A DNA stretch of 64,000 bases from SZUA-309 sp965232595 (GTDB lineage: Bacteria; Pseudomonadota; Gammaproteobacteria; Pseudomonadales; Azotimanducaceae), in assembly GCA_965232595.1 (NCBI GenBank), contig OZ246983.1, forward strand, positions 4,216,001 through 4,280,000. Direction: 5' to 3'. The notes under the pieces are model-generated. The model saw only the letters and a program-made list of their open reading frames with translations, searched no databases and was not told where the DNA came from. The translations under genes and the position numbers were made by a program. Shown piece after piece: positions 42,668 through 50,583 of this stretch. Numbering within the stretch: position 1 is the first letter of the stretch; every line of letters begins with the position of its first letter.

Positions 42668-43374
42668 AGGAAGAGCTCGGCAAACGGCAGTTTTACCTGA
42701 CGCCCGCCCATCCCTGCAGCTACCTGCCCGGGAAAGAGGCGCGCACCCTGTTTCTCGATCCCCGGGACACCATTCACCCGCCGCTCTATCAGGGCCTGAC
42801 CGAGCATGGTTTCCGGCGCAGTGGCGGCCATCTCTACCGGCCCCATTGCGACGGCTGCCAGGCCTGCATACCGACCCGGATCCCGGTGGCTCAGTTTCAG
42901 GCCAAGCGCAACCAGCGTCGGGTGCTGCGCCGGAACGCCGATCTGACGGTGCATGTGGAGCCGGCGGTCTTCAACCGACGCTTCTACGACCTTTACGCCC
43001 GCTACATCTTCGGCCGGCACCGGGACGGAGACATGTACCCGCCGAGCACGGACCAGTTCCGCTCCTTTCTGCTCTCGCAGTGGTCGAACAGCGTCTTTCT
43101 CTGCAGCTACCTGGATGACGAGCTGATTGCGGTGGCGGTTACCGACCAGCAGGTTGAGGGGTTGTCAGCCATCTACACTTTTTTCGACCCGGAGCTGGAT
43201 GAGCGCAGCCTGGGCACCTGGTCGATCCTGCAGCAGATCGAGCTCTGTCAGCGGGCGAACCTGCCTCACCTTTATCTCGGCTACTGGATCCGGGATTCGC
43301 GGAAGATGCGCTACAAGATCGACTACCGGCCGGTGGAGCTCTACCTCGACGGTCGCTGGAGCACCCTCAGCTGA
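42664..43374 (+). CDS. bpt: aspartate/glutamate leucyltransferase (arginyltransferase homologue)
   Basis: Bpt transfers Leu from Leu-tRNA to N-terminal Asp or Glu, extending the N-degron code; it is homologous to eukaryotic ATE1. The 236-residue protein has the N-terminal Cys-rich motif RPHCDGCQACIPTRIPVAQF, RNQRRVLRRN, LYARYIFGRHRDGDM, and the C-terminal GNAT-like half with YTFFDPELDERSLGTWSILQQIE and YLGYWIRDSRKMRYKIDYRPVELY. I start at TTG 42664, overlapping the aat stop, with GGAG upstream; the longer open frame from 42445 overlaps aat and has no such support. Confidence 0.93.
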   Translation: MKEELGKRQFYLTPAHPCSYLPGKEARTLFLDPRDTIHPPLYQGLTEHGFRRSGGHLYRPHCDGCQACIPTRIPVAQFQAKRNQRRVLRRNADLTVHVEPAVFNRRFYDLYARYIFGRHRDGDMYPPSTDQFRSFLLSQWSNSVFLCSYLDDELIAVAVTDQQVEGLSAIYTFFDPELDERSLGTWSILQQIELCQRANLPHLYLGYWIRDSRKMRYKIDYRPVELYLDGRWSTLS

Positions 43375-43471
43375 GGCCGCTGAAAGCGCGGAAGCCAGGG
43401 AAAATGCGGCTTTGCACTTCTTTCGGCCATCGGGCAGAATGCCGCTCGCTTGAATACCCCTACGGGAGCCC

Positions 43472-43687
43472 ATGGCTAAAGAAGAACAGATCGAGATGGA
43501 AGGCACGGTGATCGACACCCTGCCGAACACCATGTTCCGGGTGGAGCTGGATAACGGCCACGTGGTCACAGCTCACATCTCCGGAAAAATGCGCAAGAAC
43601 TACATCCGGATCCTCACCGGAGACAAGGTCAAGGTGGAGCTGACGCCGTACGACCTGTCAAAAGGCCGCATCACTTTCCGCAAGTAG
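43472..43687 (+). CDS. infA: translation initiation factor IF-1
   Basis: IF-1 binds the ribosomal A site and stabilises the initiation complex. The 71-residue protein is a single S1/OB domain: MAKEEQIEMEGTVIDTLPNTMFRVELDNGHVVTAHISGKMRKNYIRILTGDKVKVELTPYDLSKGRITFRK in sense, with all signature strands. GGGAG precedes the ATG. It lies between bpt and the convergent clpA, as in Pseudomonas. Confidence 0.98.
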   Translation: MAKEEQIEMEGTVIDTLPNTMFRVELDNGHVVTAHISGKMRKNYIRILTGDKVKVELTPYDLSKGRITFRK

Positions 43688-43696
43688 CCGCGCACG

Positions 43697-43716
43697 GTGC
43701 GGTCCGGGGACCGCAC
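43697..43716. terminator. hairpin between convergent infA and clpA
   Basis: An 8-bp perfect stem (GTGCGGTC, loop CGGG, GACCGCAC) starts 10 bases after the infA stop. No T-run follows on either strand. Confidence 0.5.
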
Positions 43717-43722
43717 GCACAC

Positions 43723-46008
43723 TCAGACTATCGCGTCCTCTTTCTTCGCGTCTTCCGGTGACTCGGTGGACACCTTCAGCTCGCCGTCTTCCACGGTGAC
43801 GTACACGGTGCCGCCGCCCTTGGAGAGGTCGCCGAACAGCACGTCTTCCGCCAGCTGCCGCTTGATCTTTTCCTGGATCAGACGCTGCATGGGTCGGGCA
43901 CCCATCTTCTCGTCGTAGCCTTCCCGGGACAGCCACTCGCGGGCTTCCTCGTCCACTTCCAGCATGACCTTCTTGTCGTCCAGCTGGGCCTGCAGCTCGG
44001 TGAGGAACTTGTCCACCACGGTCTTGATCACGTCCACGCCCAGGGAGTGGAACTGCACGATGGCGTCGAGCCGGTTCCGGAACTCAGGGGTGAACATCTT
44101 TCTGATCGCTTCCATGCCGTCCGAGGAGTGATCCTGCTCGGCGAAGCCGATGCTCGAGCGGCTGATCTCCTGCGCGCCGGCGTTGGTGGTCATCACCAGC
44201 ACCACGTTACGGAAATCGGCTTTGCGGCCGTTGTTGTCGGTCAGCGTGCCGTGGTCCATCACCTGCAGCAGCAGGTTGAAGACTTCCGGGTGCGCCTTCT
44301 CGATCTCGTCGAGCAGCACAACGCTGTGCGGGTGTTTGGTCACCGCTTCCGTCAGCAGGCCGCCCTGATCGAAGCCGACGTATCCCGGCGGCGCGCCGAT
44401 CAGGCGTGACACCGTGTGCCGCTCCATGTATTCGGACATGTCGTAGCGCAGCAGCTCCACACCCATAATGTTGGCCAGCTGCCGGCACACTTCCGTTTTG
44501 CCGACGCCGGTGGGCCCGGCAAAGAGGAAAGAGCCGATCGGCTTCTCACCGGACTTCAGGCCGGCTCGGGAAAGCTTGATCGCGCTCGCCAGCGAGTCGA
44601 TGGCCTCGTCCTGACCAAACACGACCATCTTCAGCTTCTGATCCAGATCCTTCAGCGCTTCCTTGTCGGAAGTGGTCACCTGGTTCGACGGGATCCGGGC
44701 AATCTTTGCAACCACCTGCTCCACGTCCGTGGCGCCGATGCTCTTCTTTCGCTTGCTCGGTGCGACCAGCTGCTGGGCAGCGCCCGCCTCGTCGATCACG
44801 TCGATGGCCTTGTCAGGCTGGAAGCGGTCGGTGATGTAGCGATCGGCCAGCTCGGCAGCGGCACGGAGCGCTTTGTCCGTGTAGCGCAGCGAGTAGTGAT
44901 CCTCGAACCGTGACTTCAGGCCTTTCAGGATCTGATAGGTGTCGTTTACGTCCGGCTCGGTGATGTCGATCTTCTGGAACCGCCGCGACAGGGCCCGATC
45001 TTTGTCGAAGATGCCGCGGTACTCACTGTAGGTAGTGGAGCCCATGCAGCGGATCTCGCCGGAGGTGAGCAGCGGCTTCAGCAGGTTGGAGGCGTCCATC
45101 ACGCCACCCGAGGCAGCGCCCGCACCGATGATGGTGTGGATCTCGTCGATGAAAAGAATGGAGCCTTCGTCTTTCTTCAGCTCGGCCAGCACCATCTTGA
45201 AACGCTTTTCGAAGTCGCCGCGATACTTGGTGCCTGCGAGCAGCGCTCCCATGTCCAGGGCGTAGATCGTGCTCTCGCCGACCACCTCCGGCACCTCGCC
45301 ATCGACGATGCGCTTGGCCAGGCCTTCGGCGATGGCCGTTTTGCCGACGCCGGACTCACCGACCAGCAGCGGGTTGTTCTTGCGCCGGCGGCAGAGTACC
45401 TGAATGACGCGCTCCAGCTCCTGATCACGACCCACCAGCGGGTCGATGCGGCCGGACCGGGCCTGTTCGTTCAGATTGCTGGCAAAGGACTCGAGCGCGC
45501 TCTGCTGTTGCCCTTCGCCGAGCTCTTCCTCGCCCTCGACGCCGCTGCCTTCAGGCTCGCCTTCGGCGCCCGGGATCTTCGAGATGCCGTGGGCGATGTA
45601 ATTCACCACGTCGATTCGAGCGATGTTCTGCTGCTTCAGGAAGTAGACCGCCTGGCTCTCCTGCTCGCTGAAGATGGCGACCAGGACGTTGCCGCCGGTG
45701 ACCTCCTTCTTGCCGGAGGATTGCACGTGGAAGACCGCCCGCTGCAGGACCCGCTGGAAGCCGAGGGTCGGCTGGGTCTCGCGGTCCGAATCGCCGGCCG
45801 GGATCAGCGGCGTGGTGGCGTCGATGTGTTCGAGCAGGTCTTTGCGCAGCCGCTCTACATCCGCCCCCACCTTCTCCAGCACGTCCATAGCCACGGCATT
45901 GTCCAGCAATGCCAGCAGCAGGTGCTCCACGGTCATGAACTCGTGGCGCTTGCTCTTCGCCGTGCGGAAGGCTTCGTTCAAGGTGACTTCGAGATCTTTA
46001 CTGAGCAT
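43723..46008 (-). CDS. clpA: ATP-dependent Clp protease ATP-binding subunit ClpA
   Basis: ClpA unfolds substrates and feeds them to ClpP; with ClpS it handles N-degron proteins. The 761-residue protein has the N-terminal double Clp repeat (residues 1-145), AAA-1 with GESGVGKTAIAEGLA and SILFIDEIHTIIGAG, AAA-2 with GPTGVGKTEVCRQLA and VVLLDEIEKAHPEVFNLLLQ, and the ClpP-contact loop SSIGFAEQD. An acidic linker (EGEPEGSGVEGEEELGEGQQQ) joins the N-domain to AAA-1. clpS lies upstream on the same strand. Confidence 0.97.
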   Translation of the reverse strand: MLSKDLEVTLNEAFRTAKSKRHEFMTVEHLLLALLDNAVAMDVLEKVGADVERLRKDLLEHIDATTPLIPAGDSDRETQPTLGFQRVLQRAVFHVQSSGKKEVTGGNVLVAIFSEQESQAVYFLKQQNIARIDVVNYIAHGISKIPGAEGEPEGSGVEGEEELGEGQQQSALESFASNLNEQARSGRIDPLVGRDQELERVIQVLCRRRKNNPLLVGESGVGKTAIAEGLAKRIVDGEVPEVVGESTIYALDMGALLAGTKYRGDFEKRFKMVLAELKKDEGSILFIDEIHTIIGAGAASGGVMDASNLLKPLLTSGEIRCMGSTTYSEYRGIFDKDRALSRRFQKIDITEPDVNDTYQILKGLKSRFEDHYSLRYTDKALRAAAELADRYITDRFQPDKAIDVIDEAGAAQQLVAPSKRKKSIGATDVEQVVAKIARIPSNQVTTSDKEALKDLDQKLKMVVFGQDEAIDSLASAIKLSRAGLKSGEKPIGSFLFAGPTGVGKTEVCRQLANIMGVELLRYDMSEYMERHTVSRLIGAPPGYVGFDQGGLLTEAVTKHPHSVVLLDEIEKAHPEVFNLLLQVMDHGTLTDNNGRKADFRNVVLVMTTNAGAQEISRSSIGFAEQDHSSDGMEAIRKMFTPEFRNRLDAIVQFHSLGVDVIKTVVDKFLTELQAQLDDKKVMLEVDEEAREWLSREGYDEKMGARPMQRLIQEKIKRQLAEDVLFGDLSKGGGTVYVTVEDGELKVSTESPEDAKKEDAIV

Positions 46009-46093
46009 ATCTGTTGTTTACGTCCTTTAACTCTGTGCGTGCCCTGATTCCGTGTGGTCGTTTCGTCTTGTTGTATCTACTGGTCAGTCCGTT

Positions 46094-46132
46094 CTTTTCG
46101 TCCGTACTTTTCGTTCGTACTTTTCGTCCGTT
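46094..46132. repeat. tandem 13-bp repeat between clpS and clpA
   Basis: Three head-to-tail copies of CTTTTCGTYCGTA (46094-46106, 46107-46119, 46120-46132) with one or two differences, plus a degenerate fourth (CTTTCGCGG). It lies in the 139-bp leader of clpA, pyrimidine-rich on the plus strand and so purine-rich in the clpA transcript. Confidence 0.75.
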
Positions 46133-46147
46133 CTTTCGCGGATTCGT

Positions 46148-46552
46148 TCAATCCGTCATCTCCACGGTGGAGACGAGCGGGTGCTGATTCTCCTGCGCGT
46201 ACTGGTTCACCTGCTCCGACTTGGTTTCCGCGATGTCCCGCGGAAATATCCCGACCACGGCCGCCCCCTGAGTATGCACCGTCAGCATGATCTGAGTCGC
46301 CTTCTCCCGGTCCATGCCGAAGAAGATCTCCAGAACGTGCACAACGAACTCCATGGGCGTGTAGTCGTCGTTCAGCAACACCACCTTATACATGGGCGGC
46401 CGTTTCAGCTCCGGTTTGGAGGTAACCGTCGCCAGACCGCCTTCACGGTCCGATTCCTCATCGTCGGAAGCGCGGATCCAGAGGTCTGTACGCCAGTGAC
46501 CCGACCGGTCGTCGGCTGCTCCTGATAGCCAGTGGTAGTTACTGCTCGTCAT
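46148..46552 (-). CDS. clpS: ClpS adaptor protein
   Basis: ClpS recognises N-degron residues and delivers substrates to ClpAP. The core is standard: PPMYKVVLLNDDYTPMEFVVHVLEIFFGMDREKATQIMLTVHTQGAAVVGIFPRDIAETKSEQVNQYAQENQHPL, with the Asn-Asp pair and the pocket His (TVHTQG) that bind the substrate amino group. From ATG 46552 it is 134 residues, with about 25 more N-terminal residues than usual (TSSNYHWLSGAADDRSGHW); there is no better ATG or GTG closer in, so the start remains uncertain. The order clpS-clpA on one strand is conserved. Confidence 0.93.
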   Translation of the reverse strand: MTSSNYHWLSGAADDRSGHWRTDLWIRASDDEESDREGGLATVTSKPELKRPPMYKVVLLNDDYTPMEFVVHVLEIFFGMDREKATQIMLTVHTQGAAVVGIFPRDIAETKSEQVNQYAQENQHPLVSTVEMTD

Positions 46553-46993
46553 CACTCAATGATACCCGACCACCCAGGGTATCTGGGGTCGCGATTCGAA
46601 ATTGCAAGACAGGGATCACTCATAGCAGACCATCCACCGGAACGAGCTTGACGAACCTGTCGCCTCGCAACCGGCTAAGCGAAACCGAAATGCCTGCTAT
46701 CTGACAGATATTTACGGCTCTAAAGCGCACCAATTCAACCTTGACTCGGTCTGCAAATGGTAAGAAAGTCCGTCCAAGGGGGCAGTACCGGGGAATTTCG
46801 CCGTTCGGCGCGTGCGTAACAGACGCACCAACATCGTGCATACGCGGTGCTGGTGCAGACAAGAGCACTCACAATTGCGCGTGCTCGTACAACAAGGTTG
46901 CACACATCGCGTCAAGACGGCGTCAATCTGATCCAGCTCGGATCGATACTGCAGAGCCTGGCTAGTTCGTACTGCTGAGGAGGGCGGTTTGCC
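46553..46993. other. 441-bp gene-free region between clpS and the cold-shock gene
   Basis: Divergent control region. It is somewhat lower in GC than its neighbours. A TTGACT at 46741-46746 could be a -35, but no convincing -10 follows at 16-18 bp. Several short dyads exist (for example GCGTGCGTAACAGACGC). Cold-shock genes often have long structured leaders, and this one could be up to about 220 bases. I see no open frame or RNA gene I can support. Confidence 0.5.
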
Positions 46994-47380
46994 ATGGCGA
47001 TAGGAACGGTTAAGTGGTTCAACAATGCCAAGGGGTACGGTTTCATCCTGCCTGACGGTGGAGGTGACGATCTGTTCGCGCACTACTCCGCCATTCAGAT
47101 GGATGGCTACAAAACCCTGAAGGCTGGCCAACCCGTGGAGTTCGATATCATTGAAGGCCCCAAAGGCCTGCAGGCAACCAACATTCAGGCTGCGTCTGAA
47201 GATGGCTTGCCCGTCGATGTCTACGAGGATGAGGCAGCAACCGACGACGCCTCAGCAGCACACACCAACGGCGCGGCAGCCACCTCCGAAGTGGTATCCG
47301 TCACCGTTGATGAGCCTGCACCAGCGGCGCTGGTCCAGAACGAGGATCATGAGGGGCTGAAGGCCAGCCGATCGAGCTGA
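46994..47380 (+). CDS. cspD: cold-shock domain protein, CspD-like, with acidic tail
   Basis: A single-stranded nucleic-acid-binding protein. Residues 1-67 are a full cold-shock domain with the RNP1 motif KGYGFILPDG and RNP2 DLFAHYSAI, preceded by GTVKWFNNAK. The remaining ~60 residues are acidic, low-complexity and probably disordered (VYEDEAATDDASAAHTNGAAATSE...), about twice the length of ordinary CspD. The RBS GAGGAGGG precedes the ATG. Position beside clpS matches Pseudomonas cspD, supporting the name. The convergent moaE ends 15 bp away. Confidence 0.88.
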   Translation: MAIGTVKWFNNAKGYGFILPDGGGDDLFAHYSAIQMDGYKTLKAGQPVEFDIIEGPKGLQATNIQAASEDGLPVDVYEDEAATDDASAAHTNGAAATSEVVSVTVDEPAPAALVQNEDHEGLKASRSS

Positions 47381-47395
47381 GCCGCCGCGAGCTTC

Positions 47396-47890
47396 TCAGT
47401 CCTGGGCGGGATCAGCCGTCCAGGCCGCTTGACGCTGCCGATCTGCGTCCGTTGATTCCACCCAGCGCTCGGCTTTGCTGCCGGCCTCCCGCTTCCAGAA
47501 CACCGCGTCCGTCTTCAGATAGTCCATGATGAACTCTGCCGCCGCGAACGCCGCGTCGCGATGGCCGGACCCCACCTGCACGTAAACGATCTGCGCGCAG
47601 GCATCGAGCGCACCGACACGGTGCACCACCAGCACGTCCAGCAGCGGCCAGCGCTCGATCGCTTTGGCGACGATGGCTTCGATGCTCTTCTCGGTCATGC
47701 CGGGATAATGCTCTAGGTGCAGGGTGCTGATCTGCTCGTCCTGATAGCGGTCGCGTACCAGGCCGATGAAGGTGGCTACCGCACCCAGCCCGCCGCCAGC
47801 CCGGGCATAAAGTTTTTTCAGCTCCGCCCCGGCATCGAAGTCCGCCTCCGACACCCGGATTTCGGTCTGGCACTGTGTGGTTTCAGTCAT
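47396..47890 (-). CDS. moaE: molybdopterin synthase catalytic subunit MoaE
   Basis: MoaE converts precursor Z (cPMP) to molybdopterin using sulfur carried by MoaD. The 164-residue protein contains GAVATFIGLVRDR, LEHYPGMTEKSIEAIVAKAIERWPLLDVLVVHRVGALDACAQIVYVQVGSGHRDAAFAAAEFIMDYLKTDAVFWKREA, with the catalytic Lys in FWKRE and the substrate-binding second Lys/Arg in GSKAERW. I start at ATG 47890; the longer frame to 48055 reads antiframe through moaD. It is last in moaC-moaD-moaE. Confidence 0.95.
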   Translation of the reverse strand: MTETTQCQTEIRVSEADFDAGAELKKLYARAGGGLGAVATFIGLVRDRYQDEQISTLHLEHYPGMTEKSIEAIVAKAIERWPLLDVLVVHRVGALDACAQIVYVQVGSGHRDAAFAAAEFIMDYLKTDAVFWKREAGSKAERWVESTDADRQRQAAWTADPAQD

Positions 47891-47909
47891 GATCCTGCCG
47901 AACCCGCGC

Positions 47910-48173
47910 TCAACCACCCGTAACGGGCGGCATGAACGCAACCTCGTCGCCCGGTTGGATTTCGGCCGAGCCGGTGAGAAAGGTCTGGTTGACCGCCACC
48001 CGCACGTTTTCCGCCCGCAGCGCCTCCATGGCCGCCGCCGGCAGCTGCTCGGCAAGCTTATCGATCAGGGCACTCAACCCCAGCGGTTCGTCGAGCCGCA
48101 GCTCGAGCTCATCGATCTGCGTCGCGTCTCGAAGCGAGGCGAAAAACAGAATCCTGGCATCGGTGCCGCTCAT
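47910..48173 (-). CDS. moaD: molybdopterin synthase sulfur carrier subunit MoaD
   Basis: A ubiquitin-like protein whose C-terminal Gly-Gly carries thiocarboxylate sulfur for MoaE. The 87-residue sequence (ILFFASLRDATQIDELELRL...AVNQTFLTGSAEIQPGDEVAFMPPVTGG) ends in GG as required. ATG 48173 overlaps the moaC stop by 4 bp. Confidence 0.95.
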   Translation of the reverse strand: MSGTDARILFFASLRDATQIDELELRLDEPLGLSALIDKLAEQLPAAAMEALRAENVRVAVNQTFLTGSAEIQPGDEVAFMPPVTGG

Positions 48174-48664
48174 GTGTCCGCCCTCTTCCAGTCGCCGCTC
48201 TTGCCGCCGGTCTTCTCTTCGAGTTGGACCGCCTCGATCACCATGCCTTTGTCCATGGCTTTGCACATGTCGTACACCGTCAGCGCCGCGACGCTGGCTG
48301 CCGTGAGCGCTTCCATCTCCACCCCGGTTTTCCCGGTTACGGTGACCTGAGTGCGCACCAGCAGGTGCGCCTCATCCTCAGCCGCAAAATCCACCTGCAC
48401 CTTGGACAGGGCCAACGGGTGGCAGAGCGGGATGAGCTCGGCGCAGCGTTTGGCCCCCTGGATGCCGGCCACCCGGGCAACTGCCAGCACGTCCCCTTTC
48501 GGGACGCCCTGCTCGAGGATCTCGCTCAGGGTCTCCGGCGCCATGGCGAGCCTGGCCGAGGCGCGCGCAACCCGGCGCGTCTCGGACTTGGCCGACACAT
48601 CCACCATGTTCGCCTCGCCCCGCTCGTTCAGGTGGCTCAGCGGTCCCTGCTCCTCTGCGCTCAT
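48170..48664 (-). CDS. moaC: cyclic pyranopterin monophosphate synthase MoaC
   Basis: MoaC turns the MoaA product 3',8-cyclo-GTP into cPMP. The 164-residue protein has LSHLNERGEANMVDVSAKSETRR, KGDVLAVARVAGIQGAKRCAELIPLCHPL with active-site Lys and His, and TGVEMEALTAASVAALTVYDMCKAMDKGMVIE. It starts the moaCDE operon, which is divergent from mnmA across 80 bp. moaCDE lies where Pseudomonas carries icd. Confidence 0.96.
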   Translation of the reverse strand: MSAEEQGPLSHLNERGEANMVDVSAKSETRRVARASARLAMAPETLSEILEQGVPKGDVLAVARVAGIQGAKRCAELIPLCHPLALSKVQVDFAAEDEAHLLVRTQVTVTGKTGVEMEALTAASVAALTVYDMCKAMDKGMVIEAVQLEEKTGGKSGDWKRADT

Positions 48665-48731
48665 TGTGCTGCTTCGATCTGCTCGTGTAGGGGCGGATTA
48701 TCCGCGCCAGGCACCTCGCCTGCCACCCATG

Positions 48732-48737
48732 TAAAAT
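48732..48737 (+). promoter_or_regulatory. -10 element directly before mnmA
   Basis: TAAAAT ends 7 bases before the ATG, so transcription would begin at or next to the start codon. No Shine-Dalgarno sequence is present in the short stretch between. This suggests a leaderless or near-leaderless mnmA mRNA. Confidence 0.45.
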
Positions 48738-48744
48738 AGCTTTC

Positions 48745-49899
48745 ATGAACGGCAACTCCAGAAACCCGGCCCAGACCACGGTGGTGGTGGGCATGTCCGG
48801 CGGCGTGGATTCCTCGGTCGCCGCCCTGCTGCTCAAGGAGCAGGGGTATCGCGTGCTCGGGCTCTTCATGAAGAACTGGGATGAGGATGACGGTACGGAG
48901 TACTGCACGGCAGCAACGGATCTGCTCGACGCGGATCAGGTCTGCCACACCCTGGGCATCGAGCTGCATACGGCCAACTTCGCCCGCGAGTACTGGGACA
49001 ACGTCTTCGCGGAGTTCCTGAAAGAGTACGATGCGGGCCGCACGCCGAACCCGGACGTGCTCTGCAATCGGGAGATCAAGTTCAAGCAGTTCATGGCCTA
49101 TGCCGAAACCCTCGGCGCCGACCTGATCGCCACCGGTCATTACGCCCGAGTCGAGCCGGGCGCGGACGGCGTTCCGGTGCTGAAGAAGGGCCTGGACAGC
49201 AGCAAAGACCAGTCGTACTTCCTGCAGGCTGTGCCCATGGAGAAGCTCGCCCGCTGCCTGTTCCCGCTCGGCAGCATGGACAAATCTGAGGTACGGGCGA
49301 TTGCCGAGCGCGCCGGCTTTCTCAACCATCGGAAGAAGGACAGCACCGGCATCTGCTTCATCGGCGAGCGCCGTTTCGACGACTTCCTGGCCAGCTACCT
49401 GCCGGGCCGGGAAGGCGAGATGCGGGATCCGAGCGGCGAGCTGATCGGACGCCACCGTGGCCTTGCCTACTACACCATCGGCCAGCGCCAGGGGCTAGGC
49501 ATCGGCGGGCTGAAAAACCGCTCGGAAGCGCCCTGGTTCGTCGCGGACAAGCTGCTCGCCAGCAACACGCTGATCGTGACCCAGGATCCGCTCGATCTGA
49601 ACGGCGCCTGGCTGTCCGTCAGCGAGATGAACTGGCTGGTACCCACACCCACCCTGCCCCTGGACGCTGCCGCGAAGATCCGTTACCGGCAGGCGGATCA
49701 GGCCTGTCGGATCGTCCCGAGGGCGGATGGCAGGCTCGGCGTGCATTTCCGCGAGCCGCAACGAGCCATCACGCCCGGGCAGTACGCCTGTTTCTATCAG
49801 GGCGATGTCTGCCTCGGCGGGGGCATCATCGAGGCGCGGGACCCGGGGCGGCTCGCCGCAGAGGCGCCTGCGGCACAGCTGGTGACGGACGCGGCATGA
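48745..49899 (+). CDS. mnmA: tRNA-specific 2-thiouridylase MnmA
   Basis: MnmA thiolates U34 of tRNA-Glu, -Gln and -Lys with sulfur relayed by TusBCD/E. The 384-residue protein has the PP-loop VVVGMSGGVDSSVAALLLKEQG, GLFMKNWDEDDG, PNPDVLCNREIKFKQF with the first catalytic Cys, ATGHYARVE, KDQSYFLQAV, and STGICFIGERRFDDFLASYLP with the second Cys; the C-terminal beta-barrel domain follows. hflD overlaps its stop by 4 bp, and purB follows, an order conserved across gammaproteobacteria. Confidence 0.97.
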   Translation: MNGNSRNPAQTTVVVGMSGGVDSSVAALLLKEQGYRVLGLFMKNWDEDDGTEYCTAATDLLDADQVCHTLGIELHTANFAREYWDNVFAEFLKEYDAGRTPNPDVLCNREIKFKQFMAYAETLGADLIATGHYARVEPGADGVPVLKKGLDSSKDQSYFLQAVPMEKLARCLFPLGSMDKSEVRAIAERAGFLNHRKKDSTGICFIGERRFDDFLASYLPGREGEMRDPSGELIGRHRGLAYYTIGQRQGLGIGGLKNRSEAPWFVADKLLASNTLIVTQDPLDLNGAWLSVSEMNWLVPTPTLPLDAAAKIRYRQADQACRIVPRADGRLGVHFREPQRAITPGQYACFYQGDVCLGGGIIEARDPGRLAAEAPAAQLVTDAA

Positions 49900-50516
49900 C
49901 GGGCATTCCCATGGACGACCTCACGGACTATCACGCTCTGTCCCTGGCCGGGATCGTGCTGGCGGCAGAACTTGTGCATGCGGCCGCGCACGGTCAGCAC
50001 CAGAACGAGGCTGCTGTCGCGGCCGTTAAGCAGGCGATTACCAGCCAGCACGCGGAGCAGCTGCGTGAGGTGTTTCCGCAGATTGGTGACTTCCGTTCCG
50101 GCGTGCAGGCAACGGTGGCGGCCCTGCAGGGCCAGCCGGAGCATCCGGAAGCCCTCCGCTACGCGTTGCAGCTGATCGAGCTGGCGAGCCTGCTGAAGCA
50201 GTCGCCGCAGGTGATCGAACGCCTGGGCAAGGAGCTGGATGCGCTACCACAGGACCCGACCGACGCCGAATTCGCACGAGCCTATCAGGCCTCCATCAGC
50301 ACCCTCGGCAAGCGCATCCAGGTGATGGGCAACCCGGCGCTGCTGCAGCAGGAAGATACCGCCAACAACATTCGCGCTCTGCTGCTCGGCGGCGTACGCT
50401 TCGCCTGGCTCTGGCAGCAGCTGGGTGGACGCCGCTGGCACCTGGTGCTGAAACGCAAGCCGTTGCTACGCGCCATGGAAGCGTTGAACACGATCGTCCA
50501 GTCCACCGTGCACTAG
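49896..50516 (+). CDS. hflD: high frequency lysogenization protein HflD homologue
   Basis: A 206-residue helical, membrane-peripheral protein; in E. coli it antagonises phage lambda CII. The sequence has the family features: HALSLAGIVLAAELVHAAAHG at the N-terminus, LKQSPQVIERLGKELDAL, GKRIQVMGNPALLQQEDTANNIRALLLGGVRFAWLWQQLGGRRWHLVLKRKPLL near the C-terminus. Its cellular role beyond phage control is not settled. It is translationally coupled to mnmA and located before purB. Confidence 0.93.
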   Translation: MTGIPMDDLTDYHALSLAGIVLAAELVHAAAHGQHQNEAAVAAVKQAITSQHAEQLREVFPQIGDFRSGVQATVAALQGQPEHPEALRYALQLIELASLLKQSPQVIERLGKELDALPQDPTDAEFARAYQASISTLGKRIQVMGNPALLQQEDTANNIRALLLGGVRFAWLWQQLGGRRWHLVLKRKPLLRAMEALNTIVQSTVH

Positions 50517-50583
50517 CAGCCGAGCCGGCTCGCCGCAGATCGACAGAACCTGACCAACCAACAGAACAAGGAAAGACCTACCC

